Positions 1-6,452 of a stretch of DNA of 21,881 nucleotides are shown here, one piece after another. Origin of the DNA: JAAYZQ01 sp034428935 (GTDB taxonomy: Bacteria; Chloroflexota; Anaerolineae; JAAYZQ01). How positions within the stretch are numbered: the stretch's first letter is position 1; each line of letters starts with the position of its first letter. The position numbers and the translations under genes are program-made. The DNA lies in assembly GCA_034428935.1 (NCBI GenBank), contig DAOUHB010000092.1:1-21881 (forward strand), in the 5' to 3' direction. Under the pieces are notes generated by a model, which searched no databases, was not told where the DNA came from, and saw nothing but the letters and a program-made list of their open reading frames with translations.

Positions 1-34
1 GAGCCTGTTCGCGGGCTAGCGGGAAGAAGGGGAC

Positions 35-967
35 GTGAGCCAGGATCAGAACGGGCCGGGATCGGCCTCGCTGGAGATCTTTAACGCTGCGCGGCGGCGT
101 GCCTTTGTGCAGGACGTGCTGGCCGAGTTTTCGGGCAGGTCGGACGATCTGCTCTCGTTCCACGACGTGCAAGAGCAACTGAAGTTGAGCGAGCCGGGCC
201 AGGAGGACGCGCACCTGGAAGAGATCCCCCTGGATCGCATCGTGGGCAGCGTGGGCCGGTACCGCGACTTTAACCGCGCCTTTCTGCCGCGAGCCCACAT
301 CGATCCGCAGCGCTGGACGCGGGTGGCGCGCCTGGGCAGCCAGGCCGCCCTGCCGCCCATCAGCGTCTTTCGCATCGGCGACGTCTATTTCGTGCAGGAC
401 GGCAACCACAGGGTATCGGTGGCCCGCGCCCGCAAGCAAAAGACGATCATGGCCCGCGTGGTCGACATTCCCGTCCGCGTGCCCCTGGGCCCCGACACCT
501 CGCTCGACGACCTGATCTTGAAGTCGGGCTATGCCGAGTTCCTGGAAAAGACGTCGCTGGATCGGGTATACGGCGAGAAACACATCGAGATGACCAGGCC
601 GGGCAGCTATCGCAGCCTGCTGCAACAGATCGAGGTGCACCAGTTCTACATGGGCCTGCGCTCGCGCGACTATCCCAGCCTGCCCCAGGCGGCGGCCCAC
701 TGGTACCGGGACGTTTATCTGCCCGTGGTGGAGCGCATCCGCGCCTCGGGCATCCTAACCCACTTTCCGGGCAGGACCGAGGCCGACCTATACCTGTGGA
801 TCACGGAGAACCGGGCGCGCCTGCAGATGCGCTACGCGATACAGGACGAGGCCCAAAAGGCCGTGGAGGATTTCGCCGAGGAGCAAGAGTACGAGGCAAG
901 CCTGGCCGGTCGCCTGCGGCGCGGGCTCGAGCGTCTCCGGGCCTGGCTGCGGCCGCGCGAGGAATAG
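35..967 (+). CDS. ParB/sulfiredoxin-fold domain protein of unknown role
   Basis: A 310-residue protein. Residues about 60-150 resemble the ParB N-terminal/sulfiredoxin fold: an IPLDRIVGSVGRYRDF segment, then FVQDGNHRVSVARA, where the Asp-Gly-Asn-His-Arg motif matches the ParB/Srx nucleotide-binding signature. The C-terminal half is helical with aromatic-rich stretches (HQFYMGLRSRDYP, TEADLYLWITENR) and ends in an Arg-rich tail. ParB-fold proteins bind or hydrolyse CTP/ATP or act as nucleases; which applies here cannot be told, and no partition helix-turn-helix is evident. The start is GTG at 35, just after an AGAAGGGG ribosome site. A TAG at 17-19, in frame with the window's first codons, may end an upstream gene, suggesting an operon. 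The downstream neighbour is convergent and shares the terminator at 997-1022. The fold assignment is fairly secure; the function is not. Confidence 0.8.
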   Translation: MSQDQNGPGSASLEIFNAARRRAFVQDVLAEFSGRSDDLLSFHDVQEQLKLSEPGQEDAHLEEIPLDRIVGSVGRYRDFNRAFLPRAHIDPQRWTRVARLGSQAALPPISVFRIGDVYFVQDGNHRVSVARARKQKTIMARVVDIPVRVPLGPDTSLDDLILKSGYAEFLEKTSLDRVYGEKHIEMTRPGSYRSLLQQIEVHQFYMGLRSRDYPSLPQAAAHWYRDVYLPVVERIRASGILTHFPGRTEADLYLWITENRARLQMRYAIQDEAQKAVEDFAEEQEYEASLAGRLRRGLERLRAWLRPREE

Positions 968-996
968 GCGACGGCGCGGGCCTGCCGGCCAACAGA

Positions 997-1022
997 AAGG
1001 GCGCCGGAGAACCGGCGCCCTT
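997..1022. terminator. Bidirectional intrinsic terminator between convergent genes
   Basis: A perfect 11-bp inverted repeat (AAGGGCGCCGG and its complement) closes a 4-nt AGAA loop. It is followed on the plus strand by GAATTTT. It lies between the stop of the plus-strand gene (967) and the stop of the minus-strand gene (1043). The A:T pairs at the stem base give short U runs in both directions, so it can plausibly serve both transcripts. Confidence 0.8.
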
Positions 1023-1042
1023 GAATTTTGCGTGAGCAGGCC

Positions 1043-1510
1043 TCACTCATCGGCGGAGGCCGCCTTGGGCCGGGGGCCGCGCCGGCGATCCTTGCCCACC
1101 ACGGGCTTGATGCCGTTATAGATGCGGAGCCCGCCGATGGTGCGCAGGATCGTCTCGGCCGGTCGCTGAAGCTGCTCGGCCAGGTCGCGAGACGACATGG
1201 GCTCGTTGCCGTTGGCCAGAAACGTGCGAAAGACGGCCGTGGTCAACGGCGTGTACGCGTCCACGTAGTCAGGCTTCAGGCTGCAGCAGCCGCGCAGCGA
1301 GTGCCACAATCCGTCCACCTGGGAGACTTCGCCCGTGCGGGCATCGATCCAGTCGACGAGATCGGTCTCCTGATAATCCTTGTAGCGCACCTGGCATTCG
1401 TTGCACAGGTGGCTGAGAAGGTGAACCCGAAAGTTCCGGTCCTTCTCTTCCCACCAGTCAAAGTCGATCTGGAACTTGGTGTCCAACGTCGGTTTTACCC
1501 ATTTGTTCAT
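1043..1510 (-). CDS. Hypothetical protein, Cys cluster plus winged-helix-like C-terminus
   Basis: A 155-residue protein that I do not recognise as a named family. The N-terminal half has aromatic/acidic residues (FDWWEEKDRNF), then HLCNEC and, further on, a Cys-Cys pair (RGCCSLKP), which could bind a metal. Residues about 90-140 (VFRTFLANGNEPMSSRDLAEQ, then a helix reading PAETILRTIGGL) look like a winged helix-turn-helix, followed by a basic tail (KDRRRGPRPK) that could contact nucleic acid. ATG start; the ribosome site is weak (AGGCAGG) and overlaps the stop codon of the upstream gene, which ends 14 nt away. The two genes are therefore almost certainly co-transcribed and perhaps translationally coupled. 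A DNA-binding role is inference from the helix-turn-helix and basic tail. Confidence 0.75.
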   Translation of the reverse strand: MNKWVKPTLDTKFQIDFDWWEEKDRNFRVHLLSHLCNECQVRYKDYQETDLVDWIDARTGEVSQVDGLWHSLRGCCSLKPDYVDAYTPLTTAVFRTFLANGNEPMSSRDLAEQLQRPAETILRTIGGLRIYNGIKPVVGKDRRRGPRPKAASADE

Positions 1511-1524
1511 AGATGCATACCTGC

Positions 1525-3120
1525 CTAGCTCCCAACCAGAGTCTCATCATAGGTCCAATATCCTCCCCCCATGGGCACGAAGCAGGGCTCCGAGGACAAC
1601 AGGGCAAAGATAGGGCCGGGCGTCGTTCGCTTGAGGATGTTGACCGCGCTGTAGATGGCCTTGGCGTGCACCGTGGCCTGGGGGCTGAGCTTGACCAGCT
1701 CGGGCACGACGCGCATCAGGACCTGGAGAAGCGTGTCGCCCCGGGCGTGAGAAGCGGCCCACAGCCGGTCAATGGCCTCGGGATTGTCCTCGCTGATGGC
1801 CAGAAAGTCGTCGTACTCGCAGGCCACGGGCAGCTTGAGCACCTGGAAGGTCAGCCGGTCGCCATCGGCCACGGCCACCCTGGTCCACAGCCGTTTGAGG
1901 CGGCGCGGCTCAAAGTCGACGTGGATGACGCGCGGATCGCGGGTGCGCTCCAGCTTGATGTAGGTGCCCACGGGCAGCTCGTAGCGCTGATACCAGTCGG
2001 CCAGGCCGTAGACAAAGCCGTGCTCGTGGACGACCCAGCCCTGCATGCGGTCGCCGCTCTGGCCATCGACCAGCACCACGGGGCTGTGGTGGTTGGGCGA
2101 CTCGGGGAACAGGCCGCGGGTGCGCACGGTAAGGGGCAGGGTGCCGGCACGCCAGTGGGGGTAGATGAGGGCAATGGCCGTCTTGTACAGCGGACGGCTC
2201 GGCCCCATGATCTCCTCGCCACTGCCCTCGTCGTCGATCTCGCGCTCGATGAGCAGCAGCTCCTCGGCGATCCTGGGCCGGCTGTAGGGCACGCGCTCGA
2301 TCTCCAGGCGAGCGGGCGGCGCGATGACGGCCTCGGGCGTCAGGCGCCGGAGGTACCAGATGTCGCGCCCCCTGTCGCCGACGTTGTCGAACCGCACATC
2401 CTGGTCGAGGGCATGGTTGAGGGAAAAGACGCGGATCTCCTCGGGCACTTCCGCCGGCAGGTCGAGGTCAGGCAGGAACTCGGCGGTCGTCAACGGCCGG
2501 CCCTTGATCTCGATGAGGGCCTCGGCAATGTTGCGATAACCCAGGTCAATGTCCACCAGCAGGTCGCGAAGGAACCAATCGGTGCGAAAGTTCACGAACT
2601 CTTCGTGCTCCTCCAGCGTGGCCGACATCTCGACTTCTACGTACTCGCCATGCTCCTCGTACAGGTCGTCGGGCGACAGGAGGTTGGACGCGGACAGGAG
2701 GTCCTCGTCGTCGTCGCCGCGCTGCAGGGCGTGCTCGCCGCGCAGATCCGAGGCAAACTCGCGGATGTCGTTCTCGCCGTCAAAGCGCACCTGGATGACC
2801 GTGAACTCGCCATAGTCGGGGTTGCGACCGAGCCGGGTGCCGACGACGGTGCCGTGGGCATAATCGAGGGCAGGGAAGATCAGGTCCTCGCCCGCGGGGT
2901 AGGTGTTCTGGGGCTGGTAGACCACGCCCTTGCTCAACTCGGCCCGTATGGTCTCTTCCTCTTGCTTGACGTGCCGCTCGATGAGACGCCGGGCCAGGAG
3001 GGCCTCCCCCATGGGGCGGCCGGCGTCCAGGATGAGGTCCAGGACAAACTGCACGTCTTTGCCACTGAGGGTGAATTGTTGTTGCCAGTAGGTTCCCGTC
3101 TGTGTTCTCCGCTGAATCAC
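1525..3120 (-). CDS. Hypothetical protein with terminal winged-helix (HARE-like) segments
   Basis: A 531-residue acidic, soluble protein without signal peptide or membrane segments; no named family recognised. The N-terminus (residues about 18-50, FVLDLILDAGRPMGEALLAR) and the last 60 residues (HAKAIYSAVNILKR, then a beta region with PCFVPMGGGYWTY) both resemble winged helix-turn-helix units. The C-terminal one is close in pattern to the HARE-HTH domain found with DNA-modifying and RNA polymerase subunits; this is a pattern judgement only. A beta-rich middle region follows from about residue 75 (AHGTVVGTRLG), with a strongly acidic stretch near 130-165. GTG start preceded by GAGGAG at suitable spacing. 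It is the first gene of the unit, read from the promoter at 3178-3206, and is followed after 14 nt by the smaller winged-helix-like gene. Confidence 0.8.
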   Translation of the reverse strand: MIQRRTQTGTYWQQQFTLSGKDVQFVLDLILDAGRPMGEALLARRLIERHVKQEEETIRAELSKGVVYQPQNTYPAGEDLIFPALDYAHGTVVGTRLGRNPDYGEFTVIQVRFDGENDIREFASDLRGEHALQRGDDDEDLLSASNLLSPDDLYEEHGEYVEVEMSATLEEHEEFVNFRTDWFLRDLLVDIDLGYRNIAEALIEIKGRPLTTAEFLPDLDLPAEVPEEIRVFSLNHALDQDVRFDNVGDRGRDIWYLRRLTPEAVIAPPARLEIERVPYSRPRIAEELLLIEREIDDEGSGEEIMGPSRPLYKTAIALIYPHWRAGTLPLTVRTRGLFPESPNHHSPVVLVDGQSGDRMQGWVVHEHGFVYGLADWYQRYELPVGTYIKLERTRDPRVIHVDFEPRRLKRLWTRVAVADGDRLTFQVLKLPVACEYDDFLAISEDNPEAIDRLWAASHARGDTLLQVLMRVVPELVKLSPQATVHAKAIYSAVNILKRTTPGPIFALLSSEPCFVPMGGGYWTYDETLVGS

Positions 3121-3177
3121 GGGGCGCTCCTCTTCAATGTTCTGGTGCCCTCCAGGTCAGATTAAAATCCAACCTGC

Positions 3178-3206
3178 ATTATAACAGCTTTCGGAATGGT
3201 TAGCAA
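3178..3206 (-). promoter_or_regulatory. Housekeeping sigma promoter for the 3120-1043 unit
   Basis: On the minus strand, TTGCTA (3201-3206) and a perfect TATAAT (3178-3183) are separated by exactly 17 nt. Transcription should begin near 3170, giving a leader of about 50 nt before the GTG at 3120. Confidence 0.75.
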
Positions 3207-3514
3207 CTGCTTGCGGGGGGAATGCACCACCCCACCCCTCGACCCCATCCCCCCACTTCGCTGCGCTCTCCCTCGGACACTGTCCTTTCCCTCGGACGCT
3301 GTCCCTCGGGACCAGGGCGGGACAAGTGCGGGGCCATGGAAAACGGCGGGGGAGAGACTCCCCTCCCCTCGCAGGGGAGGACCCAACGCCTGTGCCTGCG
3401 GCCCAAGCGCAGGCGGGTCGGGGGAGAGGTCGGGCTGAGGCAGGCCGAGGCCCGGGTGACGCCGCAGACGGCGCACCCGGGCCCCGTGATCCCTGGCTGG
3501 ATAGGGCGTCCTGG
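3207..3514. repeat. Gene-free C/G-rich stretch with nested hairpins and short direct repeats
   Basis: No convincing gene is present. A 16-nt motif beginning CCCTCGGAC occurs at 3270-3285 and again, with one mismatch, at 3289-3304. Further on are a hairpin with 8-bp arms (3362-3380), one with 7-bp arms (3394-3414) and a large one at 3449-3483. Alternating CCCCTC and GGGGAG tracts look like the degenerate dispersed intergenic repeats seen in many GC-rich genomes. It lies between the stop of the membrane-protein operon and the promoter of the next unit. Confidence 0.5.
3449..3483 (-). terminator. Large GC hairpin, candidate terminator of the NYN/PH operon
   Basis: A 10-bp outer stem (GGCCCGGGTG with its complement) and a 5-bp inner stem (CGCCG/CGGCG) are separated by a single bulged A, with a CAGA loop. 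It begins about 30 nt after the last stop codon of the operon (3515). No U-tract follows on the minus strand, so it may be a processing or pause structure rather than a classical intrinsic terminator. Confidence 0.45.
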
Positions 3515-4081
3515 CTATTCCCCCCTTTCTGCGCCCATCAACTGGCTCACCAGCCAGAACAGGACGACCATCGCTGCCGCAACAACGGCCAGGGTGAGGC
3601 CGACGGCAACGCAAGCGATGGTGCCAACACCCAGGAGAATCCAGCACATGACCCGCGCATCATAAGCCATCCGGCCAGGCTGCCCGGCGAGCCACGTGCG
3701 CGGCGCGGAGTAGACGATGGCGGCCAGGATATAGATCCCGGCGGCCAGCAGGCACAGGCAACCCCGCGAGTCCAGGCCCCAGCGTGCCGCGTTCAGTTCA
3801 GGCCAGACGCCCAGCCCGCAGACGATGGCGGCCAATCCGGTCACGGCGCTGGCCCCGAACAGGATGGCATGCACCGCCCTGCTGCTGAGCCGGGGCTGTC
3901 TGGGACCAAAGTCCGGCTCGGGCGTGGGCCCCGGGGCGGGCACCGCATAGGGCGCAAAAGCAAACTGATAGACCCGCTCCGCAGGACGGTACCTGGGCGT
4001 TGGGGCGTCCATGGGCACAAAGACGACGTACCGGGTCGCCCTCCTGAGCTGCTCCTCAGCCTCTCTGGCCAGGTCGTACAT
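3515..4081 (-). CDS. Integral membrane protein, four predicted helices
   Basis: A 188-residue protein. The first 70 residues are cytoplasmic-looking and Pro-rich (PAPGPTPEPDFGPRQPR), with an amphipathic start (YDLAREAEEQLRRA). Four hydrophobic segments follow: about 71-94 (ILFGASAVTGLAAIVCGLGV), 105-125 (LCLLAAGIYILAAIVYSA), and two closely spaced segments between 143 and 181. No enzymatic motif is visible and I do not recognise the family. ATG start with a strong AGGGAGGG ribosome site. It is the last gene of a minus-strand operon, 18 nt after the larger PH-domain protein. It may scaffold or anchor the operon's other membrane proteins; that is inference from position only. Confidence 0.75.
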   Translation of the reverse strand: MYDLAREAEEQLRRATRYVVFVPMDAPTPRYRPAERVYQFAFAPYAVPAPGPTPEPDFGPRQPRLSSRAVHAILFGASAVTGLAAIVCGLGVWPELNAARWGLDSRGCLCLLAAGIYILAAIVYSAPRTWLAGQPGRMAYDARVMCWILLGVGTIACVAVGLTLAVVAAAMVVLFWLVSQLMGAERGE

Positions 4082-4099
4082 GGTTCCCTCCCTGCCTAC

Positions 4100-4954
4100 C
4101 TAGGGCTCTGCCGCCGCACGGCGAGGGGACGTTCCCCGGCAGACGAGCGGCCTCGGGCTATCGGCCTCCTGCCGCGCGACCGCCTTCTGGAACTCGGCCG
4201 CCGGAACTCGCCGGGCTAGATCTTCCACGCTGCCCACGCCCATCCGCAGATGCGTTCCGGTGGCATCGCTCACCCTCCGCAATGCGCCGTGCTCCACCAG
4301 GATGCGAAGCCAGCGGGGCTCCACATCGGCCAGCACCCGGTCGGGCAGCGCCGCGGCCCGGGACTGGGCACGGAGCAGGCGATTGCCCGCTGCCAGGAAG
4401 CGGCCATAGTCACCGGCCTGGAAGTGGCCCCGGACGTCTACGGGATCCCTCCGGGCTGTCGCGCTCCGGCCGGCAACGGCCCGCCGCTTCCGCGGCACTC
4501 GGCCGATAGTCAGGCGGCCCCGGGCCTCCAGGATCTGGACCAGCCGGGGGAGCCTGGCCGTCCACCGCAGCTCGAAGTTGCGAGCTCGCCCCTCCAGGTC
4601 CACGGCAGTGAACGCCACGTGGCCGATGCCCCAGCTCTCGATGACCGGTTCCACCCGTACATCCCTGACGAAACGCAGATGGATCCTTTCCCGGCGGCGC
4701 AGGAGGATGCCCTGGCGGCGGATCAGGAAACCATCAGGCGTAATGGTCCACGCGCAGGCGGCCCATTGCAGGCTGTGCGCCAAGCTCCAGGCAATGGGGG
4801 TGCAGATCAGGGCAGCGACCAGGAGCAAGTCCTCGACAGCCAGGTGCGAAGCGGACAGCCCGAGGCCAAAGGCCACCGCCAGGGCCAGGGTCCAGTGGAC
4901 CGCCAGGGTACACCACCAGGTACGAAACACCTCGCACAAATGTCGATCCGTCAC
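4100..4954 (-). CDS. Two-helix membrane protein with bacterial PH domain and C-terminal helical domain
   Basis: A 284-residue protein. Two transmembrane segments occupy about 13-33 and 40-66. They are followed at about 68-145 by a bacterial pleckstrin-homology pattern (WTITPDGFLIRRQGILLRRR, then FVRDVRVEP and a strand-rich run). The C-terminal part (150-284) is basic, then helical, with a winged-helix-like stretch (WLRILVEHGALRRVSDATG). Proteins of the bPH_2 type sit in the membrane and place the PH fold on the cytoplasmic face, often near membrane stress or secretion genes; their ligands are mostly unknown. GTG start preceded by AGGAGGGC. The gene is 34 nt downstream of a smaller PH protein. 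The PH assignment rests on pattern recognition, not a profile search. Confidence 0.75.
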   Translation of the reverse strand: MTDRHLCEVFRTWWCTLAVHWTLALAVAFGLGLSASHLAVEDLLLVAALICTPIAWSLAHSLQWAACAWTITPDGFLIRRQGILLRRRERIHLRFVRDVRVEPVIESWGIGHVAFTAVDLEGRARNFELRWTARLPRLVQILEARGRLTIGRVPRKRRAVAGRSATARRDPVDVRGHFQAGDYGRFLAAGNRLLRAQSRAAALPDRVLADVEPRWLRILVEHGALRRVSDATGTHLRMGVGSVEDLARRVPAAEFQKAVARQEADSPRPLVCRGTSPRRAAAEP

Positions 4955-4988
4955 GTTGCCCTCCTGTTCTGCCTGCCCACCCGCGCCC

Positions 4989-5522
4989 CTATTCGAGCCA
5001 CTCGGCAGGCAGGATAGTCTCCAAGCGATCGGGCGATCGCTCCGGGAACTTTTGGTACAGGACGAACTTGTAGGACGGCGGCACGGCAGGCTGCGGCTCG
5101 GAGGCGGCGGTCAGTTGCCGGTGGAATTCGCGAAAGTTGCCAATGTGCTTGAATTCGAGCTGGCCGCCCGGCGTCTGCGTGCGCACTGTGCCTACGTTCA
5201 GGATTCGGCCCACGACGGGCGTCTCGCAGCCCGAGATCCGGCCGAACAGGCTGATCGTCTCCCAGTCCCTCCACAAGAGGCCCCGCTGGATTCTCAGCCG
5301 ATGGTCCGCCGTGATCCAGAAGCGCGTCCAGTGCCAGTCCAGGTAGACCTGGGCCGCCCACCCGGCCGCAGCGACCCAGATGCACACGGCGGCCGGCGGG
5401 CAAACCCCGAGGGCGACGATGCCAAGCACCGCCCCCAAGACCACGGCTGTCGCGTGCTTCAGGTAGCAGATGGCGTGATGTCGGTAAACGGGTCCGTTTG
5501 GTTCTTCCAACCGCTCTTTCAT
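4989..5522 (-). CDS. PH-domain membrane protein (bPH_2 type)
   Basis: A 177-residue protein. A hydrophobic hairpin at about 22-60 (ATAVVLGAVLGIVALGV, then VCIWVAAAGWAAQVYL) is followed directly by the PH pattern: RFWITADHRLRIQRGLLWRD, then SLFGRISGCETPVVGRILNVG and a TPGGQLEFKHIGNFREFHRQL strand-and-helix end. The order, two membrane helices then the strands with an ITADHRL-type turn, is typical of bPH_2 proteins. The last 35 residues are extended and Pro-rich. ATG start after a very strong AAGGAGGAG ribosome site. It lies between the NYN nuclease gene (35 nt upstream) and the larger PH protein (34 nt downstream), so it is in the middle of the operon. The ligand and partner are unknown. Confidence 0.8.
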   Translation of the reverse strand: MKERLEEPNGPVYRHHAICYLKHATAVVLGAVLGIVALGVCPPAAVCIWVAAAGWAAQVYLDWHWTRFWITADHRLRIQRGLLWRDWETISLFGRISGCETPVVGRILNVGTVRTQTPGGQLEFKHIGNFREFHRQLTAASEPQPAVPPSYKFVLYQKFPERSPDRLETILPAEWLE

Positions 5523-5557
5523 GATCCCCTCTCCTCCTTATCGCAGGCGGGCAATCC

Positions 5558-6223
5558 TCAGGATGCCTGCACCAGCCGCCGAACCACTTCCGAATCGCGG
5601 TTGAGCCAGATCTCCGGGCGCGAGCCTCGCCGCGGCCTGAGCACCAGCCCCTGGTTCAGATAGTCGCGCTCGATGAGGTGCGCCAGCTTGTGGCCGGGCA
5701 GACCCAGTTCCTGAGTGGCAAAGCTAAAGGTCACGTACTTATTGTTGCGCTCCAGGTCGTCCAGGTCGCGCAGTGTCTGGACCCAGCCACCGAGGGGCAG
5801 GTACTCGTCGGCTGCCCTCAGCAATTTCTTGCTCGCGCGCCGGGACTCGGCTGCCACGACAACACGAATGCCCTGGTGCTTCAGATTGCGGACCAGGCCG
5901 CAAAAGAAGGCGTCGCCGGTGACGAGGACCACGGCCTCCAGGTCGCGGCGTCGGGAACAGATCCGCGCCGCGCTCCGGGCCATGTAGCCATCGGCCGTGT
6001 TCTTCAAGACGCCCGGGCGGTAGCCGCTCGGGGCCTTGTGCATCTTGAAGCCGTGGCGCTTGAGCGTGCGGGCCAGGTTGGCCAGCCGGCAGTCCCGCCA
6101 ATCGGCGTAGGCGTGCTTTTCCTCCACCTGGTAGCGGTCGCCGAGGAGCTCCATCAGCTCCTCCAGGTCCACGTCTGTCTGGTTCTCTGCGTCGATGAGG
6201 ATTGCGGCCTTTTCTCTCGCCAT
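5558..6223 (-). CDS. NYN-domain (PIN-like) putative RNase with C-terminal winged helix
   Basis: A 221-residue protein. Residues 7-130 fit the NYN/LabA PIN-like nuclease family: ILIDAENQ at the start supplies the first acidic residue (Asp11), NTADGYMARSA gives Asp78 and VVLVTGDAFFCGLV gives Asp104. The usual Ser-Gly-Asp-x-Asp-Phe signature is altered here, with Phe in place of the second Asp, so activity may be reduced or use a different metal geometry. The C-terminal 70 residues (ATQELGLPGHKLAHLIERDY) look like a LOTUS/winged-helix RNA- or DNA-binding unit. I chose the ATG at 6223 because it follows GGAGGAGGGCGAG; an in-frame start at 6274 has no such site. First gene of the operon with the PH proteins; promoter at 6293-6298 and upstream repeat array at 6342-6390. 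Confidence 0.85.
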   Translation of the reverse strand: MAREKAAILIDAENQTDVDLEELMELLGDRYQVEEKHAYADWRDCRLANLARTLKRHGFKMHKAPSGYRPGVLKNTADGYMARSAARICSRRRDLEAVVLVTGDAFFCGLVRNLKHQGIRVVVAAESRRASKKLLRAADEYLPLGGWVQTLRDLDDLERNNKYVTFSFATQELGLPGHKLAHLIERDYLNQGLVLRPRRGSRPEIWLNRDSEVVRRLVQAS

Positions 6224-6292
6224 CTCGCCCTCCTCCCTGCTGTTGGGCATGTGCCCGGCCTTGCCGGTGGCCAAAGCTGCCTGATGCTTCTC

Positions 6293-6325
6293 ATTTTAAG
6301 GCAAAATGGGAGCGCAAACCTTTCT
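6293..6325 (-). promoter_or_regulatory. Promoter of the NYN/PH operon, weak -35
   Basis: On the minus strand a TAAAAT -10 (6293-6298) lies 70 nt upstream of the chosen ATG. No good -35 exists at 16-18 nt. Instead a GTTTGCGC element sits about 13 nt upstream of the -10, as at the 14325 promoter. This suggests activator-dependent expression. Confidence 0.5.
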
Positions 6326-6341
6326 CCTCCTGTCGGCAAAC

Positions 6342-6390
6342 TTGAGTCGGGTTGGCACAAGGTTGGCCCCAACCTCACATGGGGCTCACA
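6342..6390 (-). promoter_or_regulatory. 11-bp-phased direct-repeat operator upstream of the NYN operon
   Basis: Read on the plus strand, TGGC or TCAC core motifs start at 6353 (TGGCAC), 6364 (TGGCCC), 6375 (TCACAT) and 6386 (TCACAA). A degenerate TTGAG lies on the same phase at 6342. Every step is exactly 11 bp, about one helical turn. The order of two TGGC units then two TCAC units is repeated at 14384-14421. Confidence 0.6.
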
Positions 6391-6429
6391 AAAAACGGCG
6401 AGGGGGAAGCACGTGCTTCCCCCTCGCCG
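6389..6429 (-). terminator. Perfect intrinsic terminator after the radical SAM gene
   Basis: A flawless inverted repeat with 17-bp arms (6396-6429, centred on ACGT) is followed on the minus strand by six T residues (6390-6395). It starts 24 nt after the stop codon at 6453 and ends the island's transcription unit. Its U-tract abuts the last unit of the phased repeat array, so the terminator and the next promoter are packed back to back. Confidence 0.9.
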
Positions 6430-6452
6430 GCGAACCGTTCTCAGATTGGATC

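Noticed and set aside
1513..3165. Long plus-strand open frame (550 codons) opposite the 531-residue gene
   Set aside because: Low-complexity, Val/Gly/Ala/His-rich translation with no family pattern. The minus strand has a consensus promoter, a ribosome site and a domain-like protein; this is the usual antisense shadow in GC-rich DNA.
3326..4219. 297-codon plus-strand frame over the repeat block and membrane-protein gene
   Set aside because: Composition is Gly/Arg/Pro-rich and it runs through hairpins and antisense to a protein with four clear membrane helices and a good ribosome site.
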